This document shows, in pieces, positions 1 through 6,025 of a stretch of 11,111 bases of DNA. The stretch lies in assembly GCA_000437235.1 (NCBI GenBank), contig FR897040.1:44235-55345 (forward strand), written 5' to 3'. A program made the position numbers and the translations under genes. Numbering within the stretch: position 1 is the stretch's first letter; the number at the start of each line of letters is the position of its first letter. The DNA comes from Coprobacillus sp. CAG:826. Lineage in GTDB: Bacteria > Bacillota_I > Bacilli_A > RFN20 > CAG-826. Below the pieces are notes generated by a model. That model was given only the letters and a program-made list of their open reading frames with translations. It was not told the origin of the DNA and did no database searches.

Positions 1-849
1 GATATAATCTCTTGATTTGGTTTGACTCATAATAATACCCGCAATATAAGCACCGGTAATATCTGCTACACCGAACCACTTTTCAGCAGCGAAAGCATAG
101 AAGAAACAAACAGCAAACCCAAAGATAGGAATTCTACGATGGTGTGGATAACGTTCATCCATCCATTGGAAGAACTTTTTAATTAAAATACCAAGACCAA
201 ACGCTAAGACGAAATAAGCGGCCATTAAACCAATGGTTTTCCACACATTAGCGGATTCAGCACTAGAAGAAGGATTACCTAAAGATAAAACTAAGGAAAG
301 TAAGATAACGCCAATAATATCATCTAAGATAGCGGCAGATACAATAGAAGTACCTACTTTAGAATCAAGCTTTCCTAATTCTTTTAATGTTGCGACAGTA
401 ATAGAAACCGATGTTGCTGAAAGAATGATTCCATAGAAGATATTGCTAAATATATCAGCGTCAGGGAAGAATAAGAAAGCCACTAAGAAACCAAGAGCGG
501 AAGGAACAATTACACCGAGTAATGTAATGATAATTGCCGCAACGCCAGTAGCTTTGATACTTTTAATATCGGTTTCTACACCAGCAGAGAACATAATAAG
601 AATTACCCCGATTTTTCCTAAGAAGTCTAAGCCTTCTTTCGTGTAATCGGTAAATACACCTTGTTTAGGAATAAAAGTAATTAAACCTAATAGAAGACCT
701 GCTAATAAGAAACCAATCACTTGAGGAAGTTTAATCTTTCTACATAAAATACTTAATACTTTGGATAAGCAAAGAATCAAAGCAATAGGAAGTAACAATT
801 CAAAAGGTTTGTTATTTGATTCTGTTAATACTTGAAATAGTTGTGTCAT
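1..849 (-). CDS. CPA2-family cation:proton antiporter, partial (3' end outside window)
   Basis: The reverse strand reads open from ATG at 849 to the window edge, 283 residues with no stop, so the C-terminal part is missing. The visible part is a chain of hydrophobic helices: about 17-36, 42-60, 78-92, 102-128, 134-152, 168-191, 204-224 and 241-257. The Asp pair in AILDDIIG (Asp176-Asp177) is the ion-binding signature of electrogenic Na+/H+ antiporters of the NapA/CPA2 group. It is preceded by the unwound-helix-type segment SATSVSITVATLKELGKL (144-161) and followed by ITGAYIAGIIMS (264-275), typical of the family. The protein should exchange Na+ or K+ for H+ in the membrane for pH and ion homeostasis. 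The start is fixed by the SD GTGAGGTG (864-857). Whether a KefB-like TrkA-N domain follows cannot be seen. The family call is firm; the ion specificity is not. Confidence 0.9.
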   Translation of the reverse strand, partial: MTQLFQVLTESNNKPFELLLPIALILCLSKVLSILCRKIKLPQVIGFLLAGLLLGLITFIPKQGVFTDYTKEGLDFLGKIGVILIMFSAGVETDIKSIKATGVAAIIITLLGVIVPSALGFLVAFLFFPDADIFSNIFYGIILSATSVSITVATLKELGKLDSKVGTSIVSAAILDDIIGVILLSLVLSLGNPSSSAESANVWKTIGLMAAYFVLAFGLGILIKKFFQWMDERYPHHRRIPIFGFAVCFFYAFAAEKWFGVADITGAYIAGIIMSQTKSRDYI

Positions 850-875
850 TATAAAACACCTCACAAACGTTTTTA

Positions 876-903
876 ATTATAGTTCTTATTTTTAAGATTT
901 CAA
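876..903 (-). promoter_or_regulatory. Promoter of the antiporter gene
   Basis: On the minus strand, TTGAAA (903-898) and a perfect TATAAT (881-876) are separated by 16 nt. Transcription would start near 869, giving a very short leader that still contains the SD at 864-857. The match is good enough to call from sequence alone. Confidence 0.7.
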
Positions 904-922
904 TATAATAAAAAATAATTAA

Positions 923-950
923 ATTTATGTAATAATATATATACATAAAT
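923..950. promoter_or_regulatory. Perfect 9-bp inverted repeat, candidate operator
   Basis: ATTTATGTA (923-931) and TACATAAAT (942-950) are exact reverse complements separated by 10 bp. They lie directly upstream of the flavoprotein SD (955-961). The left arm covers the TG and part of an extended -10-like TGTAATAAT (928-936), and the right arm covers the expected start point. This is a natural position for a dimeric repressor to block transcription of the flavoprotein gene. The region is very AT-rich, so chance symmetry is possible. Confidence 0.4.
928..936 (+). promoter_or_regulatory. Possible extended -10 promoter element for the flavoprotein gene
   Basis: TG-T-AATAAT fits an extended -10 with one mismatch to TATAAT. 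I find no convincing -35 at 16-18 nt upstream, so this is a weak call. A perfect TATAAT also occurs at 904-909 on the plus strand but likewise lacks a good -35. Confidence 0.3.
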
Positions 951-969
951 AAGTGAGGAGGAAAATGTT

Positions 970-2145
970 ATGAAAGTAGCGGTCATCGGCGCAGGTGCTT
1001 CAGGTATTTTTTATGCAATTTTAAGAAAAAAACAATTTCCTCAAGACGAAGTTATTTTGGTAGATAAAGAAGATCGATTGGGTAAGAAAATTTATGTTAC
1101 CGGAAATGGAAGATGCAATCTTTTTCATGAACAAACCGCTCAATTTTTAGACGCTTATTCTAACCATAAAGAAGCGGAAGGAGCGTTTAAAAGAGTTCCG
1201 CTATCCACTTTAAAAGAGGTTTTTTCTTCTTTAGGTTTAGATACAATTAAGCAAGGAGAATTATATTATCCGCGTACCTTAAGCGCGAAAACGGTCATGG
1301 ATGTTTTTAATTTTTGGATTAAAAAATTAAATATTCAAATATGGACGAAAAAAGAATTAAAACAATATGAAAGAAGAGAAAATGGATTTCTTCTTCGTTT
1401 TGATAATAAGGATGTAGAAGTTGACCGCTTAGTTTTAGCGTTAGGTGGTGCCTCTTCTAGTCAGCTAGGAAGTGATGGGGCTTGGGTGAAAATGTTAAAG
1501 GCGCATCATTATGAAATTTCTCCCTTTTATCCAGGATTAGTAGGGTTAAAGGTAAAAGAAGACATTTCTAGTTTACAAGGATTACGCTATTATGCGAAGG
1601 TTACACTTTATAAGCAGAATGAAAAAATCCATGATGAATGTGGGGAAGTTCAATTTAAAAATGATGGTGTAAGTGGTATTGTTATCATGAACACAAGTTC
1701 TTATATCGCTCGTTTAAAAGATCCTTCTTTATGCCATATTGAACTTGATTTATTACCGGAATGGGATGAAGAAAGGGCTTATGAAAAATTGAAAGAAAAA
1801 GAAAATCATGGTTATCCTTATTTAGATGGTACGTTTCCTTCTTCTTTAGCTCGTTTATTAGAAAAGAAGACGCAAACGAAAGGAAAGAAAACCGATGAAG
1901 AGAAAAGAAAGATTATAAAAGAAGCGAAACACTTTATTTTACATGTTTCTGATTTCTATTCTTTTACCACTTCACAAGTAACTGTAGGTGGTGTTTCTTT
2001 AAATGAAGTCAATGAAAATTTTGCTTCTAAAGAAGAAAAGGGATTATATCTATTAGGTGAAATGTTAGATATGGATGCTTTATGTGGCGGATATAATTTA
2101 ATGTGGGCATGGGCCACTGCCTATTTAGCAAGTAAAGATGAATAA
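970..2145 (+). CDS. HI0933/BaiN-family FAD-dependent oxidoreductase (aminoacetone oxidase-like)
   Basis: This 391-residue flavoprotein has the full architecture of the HI0933/YhiN/BaiN family. An N-terminal Rossmann fold carries GAGASG (7-12) for the FAD diphosphate and a strand ending in Asp32. The family hallmark GNGRCN follows at 45-50. LVLALGGASSSQLGSDG is near 155, TVGGVSLNEV lies in the last third, and GEMLDMDALCGGYN (363-376) closes the FAD site. Members are soluble. The Clostridium scindens homologue BaiN was reported to act on bile-acid intermediates, but most members have no proven substrate, so a bile-acid role should not be assumed. Length is normal for the family, perhaps slightly short. 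The start is set by SD GAGGAGG (955-961), 8 nt before the ATG. An ATG at 965 gives only a two-codon frame. The gene appears monocistronic, between a candidate operator and a terminator. Confidence 0.88.
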   Translation: MKVAVIGAGASGIFYAILRKKQFPQDEVILVDKEDRLGKKIYVTGNGRCNLFHEQTAQFLDAYSNHKEAEGAFKRVPLSTLKEVFSSLGLDTIKQGELYYPRTLSAKTVMDVFNFWIKKLNIQIWTKKELKQYERRENGFLLRFDNKDVEVDRLVLALGGASSSQLGSDGAWVKMLKAHHYEISPFYPGLVGLKVKEDISSLQGLRYYAKVTLYKQNEKIHDECGEVQFKNDGVSGIVIMNTSSYIARLKDPSLCHIELDLLPEWDEERAYEKLKEKENHGYPYLDGTFPSSLARLLEKKTQTKGKKTDEEKRKIIKEAKHFILHVSDFYSFTTSQVTVGGVSLNEVNENFASKEEKGLYLLGEMLDMDALCGGYNLMWAWATAYLASKDE

Positions 2146-2151
2146 AATATT

Positions 2152-2183
2152 AACTTCTAGTGATAAAGGCTAGAAGTTTTTTT
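2152..2183 (+). terminator. Intrinsic terminator after the flavoprotein gene
   Basis: AACTTCTAG (2152-2160) pairs perfectly with CTAGAAGTT (2170-2178) around a 9-nt loop, with T continuing to 2183. It begins 6 nt after the flavoprotein stop codon. Confidence 0.85.
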
Positions 2184-2208
2184 ATGCTAATAAAAAAAGA
2201 AAAAACTA

Positions 2209-2236
2209 TTGCAATGACCTAGTTTCATGATATAAT
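2209..2236 (+). promoter_or_regulatory. Promoter of the three-gene lipoprotein/protease operon
   Basis: TTGCAA (2209-2214), a 16-nt spacer and a perfect TATAAT (2231-2236) preceded by TG at 2228-2229 form an extended -10 promoter. The predicted start is near 2243, about 204 nt before the first ATG. It follows the preceding terminator directly, so the downstream genes form an independent unit. Confidence 0.75.
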
Positions 2237-2242
2237 ATTCTC

Positions 2243-2446
2243 AAATTTATTCGGGAAGTGTTATCCTATGACGATAATTTTAACGAAAAAGAAGCATGCT
2301 TTATGCTTATCATTTTTTGTTTTTTTAAAAAGAAGGGAGGAGTCTTTTTAATTATTATGACTTTTAAAATATTTATTCATCATTCAGTAGGAATGAAAAT
2401 TTGAAAACAATCATAACATGTATTTTAAAAAGGAGGGAAATTTGTT
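2243..2446 (+). promoter_or_regulatory. Long 5' leader with an internal terminator-like hairpin
   Basis: About 200 nt without a normal-sized gene lie between the promoter and the first operon gene. It contains TTATC/GATAA (2261-2265 with 2273-2277), a hairpin with T-runs (2282-2326), an SD-like AGGGAGGAG (2334-2342), and a small stem TCATTC/GAATGA (2380-2385 with 2391-2396). It ends in the strong SD AGGAGGG (2431-2437) of the first gene. Two tiny frames are present, 2268-2351 (27 codons) and 2357-2404 (15 codons). Neither is convincing as a gene. I do not recognise a known riboswitch class. Regulation by attenuation is inferred from the layout. Confidence 0.45.
2282..2326 (+). terminator. Possible attenuator hairpin inside the leader
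   Basis: An inner stem AAGCAT/ATGCTT (2292-2297 with 2303-2308, 5-nt loop) sits inside an outer A-rich/T-rich stem (2282-2290 with 2313-2321, one G-T pair). They are separated by a small asymmetric internal loop. T residues run on to 2326. It looks like a weak intrinsic terminator about 120 nt before the start codon. The T-rich arm can act as either stem or U-tract, so its strength is uncertain. Confidence 0.4.
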
Positions 2447-4579
2447 ATGAAGAAATCAAAAATATTGTATGTTTTAGCGTTTGGTTCTTTATTGATGTCA
2501 TGTGGAGGAACGCCATCGTCTAGTTCTACATCTACGAGTTCATCTCAACCAACAACCAACACACCAGAGCCTACCACGAGTGTTTTACCAGGCACATCTA
2601 GTTCAGGCGATAGTGAATTAACTTTAGAAAAATTAGAAAGCGTAGTAGCCAGTGCAAAGGAAAAAGCCGACTCGATAGCTAGCGGCACAATTACACTCGA
2701 CGAATCGAATTCTTATGGAGATCCAACCCATAAAGTTATGCCTTTTGAATTTGGAAAAGATAAAAATGGGGATGTCTTACATTACACTGATTTTGATTGG
2801 AATATGAATCCACAAGAGATGTATTTAATGGAAGATGAAGGACATGCGGTTGTGGCAGTTCAAAAAGATGCGGATGGTTCCATTTCTAAGCCATGGGAAA
2901 CGTATGATAAAGTACAGTATCCTTATCGTAATTTATTAGGACATAATGAACCGACTTTATATGGAACAGAAGGCCTTTTAGAAGGACTTGTTGATTATGT
3001 GAAAAAGAATGTGAATAAAGATGCGAAGTATCAATTGTCTAGTGGTAAATATGAATTATCTTTTGGATATTTCACTTCTTTAGATACTTATGATTACTTG
3101 GTCGTTAATTCTTCTTTCTCTTTAGGAGAGAGTAATGAAGTAAAAACCTTAGATATGGAAATCGTTTCTTATAATCAATCCAGTTTCATGGTCGATGACG
3201 AATTAAAAGTGATTCAACTTTTAGATAACGCTACCGCAAGTAGTACAAAAAAGTATAAGATTGAACAAGTAAAAGGAACAAGAAGCTATGTAAATCCAAT
3301 TTCTTTAGATGACTTTTATGCGACCAGTTTTGATTTAACTTATAATAATGAAAAATTGAGTGATGATTCGGTTGTTTCAGTTGAAAAAGAATCAAATGCT
3401 TCAATCTCATTAGCAAATGTTTTACCAGAGACCGCTAATTTCAACTTTGATTCGATTGCTGTGAGTGTATTAGAAGGTAATGAAGCTTCATTGAATGCGA
3501 ACTATCAATCCTTCTCTAATGAAATTTCAATCAGTAGTTCAGTAGTTGGAGATTATAAAGTTCAAGTGAAGTCAAAAAATGTTACTAAGACATTTAAAGT
3601 TAAAGTAACTGAAGCGCAACCCAATAGAATTAACGTATCTTATTCCGTGGATGGACCGCAAGGATTAACCGCTTATTCTTATAGCGGAAGTATTCAAGGT
3701 TATGTTGGTGTAGAATATGTTTTGAATGCCACGGTCGATCCTTTTGCTGCAAATCAAGAACTTGTAGCGAGCTTAGACGGCGTCGATACTGCAGATTATC
3801 AACTAACAAAAAAATCTATCCAATTGAATGAATTGATGCCAGCACGCGATATGTGGTGCTTTACTCCACTAAAAGCTGGAACTTATGATGTTTTATTAAA
3901 GAGTGCGGTCAAAGATAGTGTTCAAGAAATCGTGCACATCGTAGCAGAAACTGCGCCTTCTTTAAAAGATGTATTAGCAAGTGACTTTGCCAATAAAGAG
4001 ATGTCCGCTTTAAAATACTATGTAACTTTTGAACCAGCAAATGATGGCATGACGGGAAATGTGAAGATTGAAAATCGTATCAATAATCAAATGGAACAAG
4101 CAAGTTATACCATTACCAAAGGTGAAAAATTTTATACCTTCAGCTTAACGCATGTTTCTGGAGATGAAATGAATCTTGAATTCAAAATGTCCTTTGATTA
4201 TACACTCTTCTTATATGTTGCTGGTGATAACGATGGTAAGCAAATGGCCAAAGTGACACCTGAATTTTTAGTGAGTGGTACTTGGAATGGCACGAGTGGA
4301 GATTATTCTTTAAATTTCACACTCTTTGAAAACAAAGAAGCCTCTTTATCAATGAGCAAGAGTGATTATAGTGAATATAAAAACCTTTCTTGCAATTTTG
4401 CTTTAGAAGCTGCAGATGATGGTTATAAAGGAACTTTGACCGCATCTAGTTACACGGAAAATCCATTTGTTGATTTACCATTGAATTTTACTGTCAATAA
4501 AGATCTTACCTCTATTTCTATTTCCTTTACTTATGGAGGTAATCACTATTCCTTTACTTTAGCGAAATCAGAATTCTAA
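2447..4579 (+). CDS. Large surface lipoprotein with Ig-like and repeated C-terminal beta domains
   Basis: I do not recognise a named family. This 710-aa protein starts with a lipoprotein signal: a basic n-region, a hydrophobic core and lipobox LMSC with Cys19 as the lipidated residue. A Ser/Thr/Pro-rich linker (20-55) would hold the rest off the membrane. Residues about 57-290 form a mixed helix/strand domain, possibly of LolA/LppX-like type (inference). Two stretches then end like bacterial Ig-like domains: GDYKVQVKSK near 368-377 and AGTYDVLLKS near 477-486. The C-terminal 190 residues are beta-rich, with related segments near 524-570 and 650-710 (PANDGMTGNVKIE versus AADDGYKGTLTAS). No catalytic motif is visible, so a binding or adhesive role is the best guess. 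The start is fixed by SD AGGAGGG, 9 nt before the ATG. The M6 protease gene starts 1 nt after its stop. Confidence 0.85.
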   Translation: MKKSKILYVLAFGSLLMSCGGTPSSSSTSTSSSQPTTNTPEPTTSVLPGTSSSGDSELTLEKLESVVASAKEKADSIASGTITLDESNSYGDPTHKVMPFEFGKDKNGDVLHYTDFDWNMNPQEMYLMEDEGHAVVAVQKDADGSISKPWETYDKVQYPYRNLLGHNEPTLYGTEGLLEGLVDYVKKNVNKDAKYQLSSGKYELSFGYFTSLDTYDYLVVNSSFSLGESNEVKTLDMEIVSYNQSSFMVDDELKVIQLLDNATASSTKKYKIEQVKGTRSYVNPISLDDFYATSFDLTYNNEKLSDDSVVSVEKESNASISLANVLPETANFNFDSIAVSVLEGNEASLNANYQSFSNEISISSSVVGDYKVQVKSKNVTKTFKVKVTEAQPNRINVSYSVDGPQGLTAYSYSGSIQGYVGVEYVLNATVDPFAANQELVASLDGVDTADYQLTKKSIQLNELMPARDMWCFTPLKAGTYDVLLKSAVKDSVQEIVHIVAETAPSLKDVLASDFANKEMSALKYYVTFEPANDGMTGNVKIENRINNQMEQASYTITKGEKFYTFSLTHVSGDEMNLEFKMSFDYTLFLYVAGDNDGKQMAKVTPEFLVSGTWNGTSGDYSLNFTLFENKEASLSMSKSDYSEYKNLSCNFALEAADDGYKGTLTASSYTENPFVDLPLNFTVNKDLTSISISFTYGGNHYSFTLAKSEF

Positions 4580-4580
4580 T

Positions 4581-6023
4581 ATGAAAAAGAAAATGTTTGG
4601 AATTCTTATTGGATTATGTTGCGTTCTCACTTCTTGTGGGAGCGCAATTTCTCCGATTGAGAGTATAACCAATACGAATTTAGTGTTAAAAAATACCGAT
4701 GAGTTTAAAGAGGCAAAATCAATGTCCGCTTTAGGCAATCAAAAACTTTTAGTGATTCCTGTTGAATTTAAAGGAGAACGTGAGTTTAACGAAGAGGATT
4801 TAACGAGAATTCAAAAAGGTTTCTTTGCCGATAACTTATCGACAAGTGAAGGAAAAAATTATTATTCTGTACGAGAATTCTATGAAAAAAGTAGTATGAA
4901 TCAGCTTCATATTGAAGGGGAAGTTACCGATGTTTTAAAAGTACCTTATACGATTGAAGAAATGACAAAAGATAAAAACTACTTTCCAGGTGTTCCTGCG
5001 CAATATTTTATGGATCAAGAAAGTATAAGCAATGAATATTTTCAAAGTTTTGATCAAGATCATGATGGTTATGTAGATGGCGTTGTATTTATTTATTCTA
5101 CTCCTACTTCTGAAAGAACAGGTAACTTTTGGGCTTGGGTCGCTAATTTTGCAACTGAAAGCAATATAGAACGGCCAACCTTCTTCCGCCATATGTGGTG
5201 TGGCATTGATTTCTTTCATCGAGGTGGCTATGACGTCGATGCACATACCATTATCCATGAAACGGGACACCTTTTAGGATTAAGAGATTATTATCCAAGT
5301 GATAACTATAACTTAGCGTTAGGTGGTCATTCCATGATGGATTATAATATTTCGGATCATGATCCTTATTCTAAAATGTTGTTATCCTGGGCAGAACCCA
5401 CTTATTATGACTTTAAAAAGAATAAAAAGATTAAAGTTGATTTACCAGCTTTTCAAAATACGAACCAATTTATTTTATTAAATACCAATTGGAATCATTC
5501 GGTTATGGATGAATATTTATTAATTGAATATTATACACCTACTGGATTGAATGAATTAGATGCTAAAAATCCTTATGAAAATCGTCCTTTAGGTTTTACC
5601 GAATCAGGCATAAAGATTTATCATGTGGATAGTCGAATTGCAAGGTGTCATTATAGTAATGAAACCTATACAATTTTATTTGATGAATATGTGGATGAAA
5701 TTCCAGAAACTTATGATGAAGGTACGTATTATTTAATTGGCGCTTCGAATAACAATAAAGATTCTAGAACCGATGCTTCTCGTCAAGGTCGTTATAAACA
5801 AGTAGCGTTAGTTGAAAATAAGCCGTATAACCAATTACAAAGTGGAGTCAGTGCGGATAACGATTCATTATTCCAAGTAGGCGATGTGTTTGATTCTTCT
5901 TCCTCCGCCTATTTATTAAACGGACAATGGAATTCAAAAGAAGATATTGGTTTTACTTTGAAAGTAGAACAAATGAATGAAGAATACGCTACACTTACAA
6001 TTGAATATCGTGGGGGTAAATAA
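4581..6023 (+). CDS. Lipid-anchored M6-family (immune inhibitor A-like) zinc metalloprotease
   Basis: This is a 480-aa secreted peptidase held at the membrane by a lipobox LTSC (Cys19). The zinc motif HETGH (226-230) continues as LLGLRDYY (231-238), the extended HExxHxxGxxD of M6 peptidases, with Asp236 the likely third zinc ligand. GGHSMMDYN (248-256) supplies the Met-turn, and HDPYSKMLLSW (260-270) follows as in M6 relatives. An EF-hand-like loop DQDHDGYVD (158-166) probably binds Ca2+. The domain opens with KLLVIPVEF (55-63), so any propeptide is very short. The C-terminal part from about 400 resembles the beta region that follows M6 domains. All expected catalytic residues are present. 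Known M6 enzymes cleave host antimicrobial or matrix proteins; the substrate here is unknown. The ATG lies 1 nt after the upstream stop with no clear SD, which suggests translational coupling. Confidence 0.93.
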   Translation: MKKKMFGILIGLCCVLTSCGSAISPIESITNTNLVLKNTDEFKEAKSMSALGNQKLLVIPVEFKGEREFNEEDLTRIQKGFFADNLSTSEGKNYYSVREFYEKSSMNQLHIEGEVTDVLKVPYTIEEMTKDKNYFPGVPAQYFMDQESISNEYFQSFDQDHDGYVDGVVFIYSTPTSERTGNFWAWVANFATESNIERPTFFRHMWCGIDFFHRGGYDVDAHTIIHETGHLLGLRDYYPSDNYNLALGGHSMMDYNISDHDPYSKMLLSWAEPTYYDFKKNKKIKVDLPAFQNTNQFILLNTNWNHSVMDEYLLIEYYTPTGLNELDAKNPYENRPLGFTESGIKIYHVDSRIARCHYSNETYTILFDEYVDEIPETYDEGTYYLIGASNNNKDSRTDASRQGRYKQVALVENKPYNQLQSGVSADNDSLFQVGDVFDSSSSAYLLNGQWNSKEDIGFTLKVEQMNEEYATLTIEYRGGK

Positions 6024-6025
6024 AA

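Noticed and set aside
233..646. Two open frames of 67 codons each on the plus strand
   Set aside because: They lie antisense to the antiporter gene, whose minus-strand reading is a clear membrane-protein family; no SD or family features.
970..2145. Naming the flavoprotein baiN and inferring bile-acid metabolism
   Set aside because: The family is widespread and mostly of unknown substrate, and no other bile-acid genes are in the window.
2357..2404. 15-codon frame after the SD-like AGGGAGGAG in the leader
   Set aside because: The SD to ATG distance is about 14-16 nt, too long, and the peptide resembles nothing; kept only as part of the leader description.
2401..2426. Second promoter close to the first lipoprotein gene (TTGAAA with TATTTT)
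   Set aside because: The spacer is only 14 nt and the -10 match is poor; the extended -10 promoter at 2209-2236 is far better.
4935..5270. 111-codon minus-strand frame
   Set aside because: It lies entirely opposite the catalytic domain of the M6 protease, including HETGH, and has no plausible ribosome site or family resemblance.
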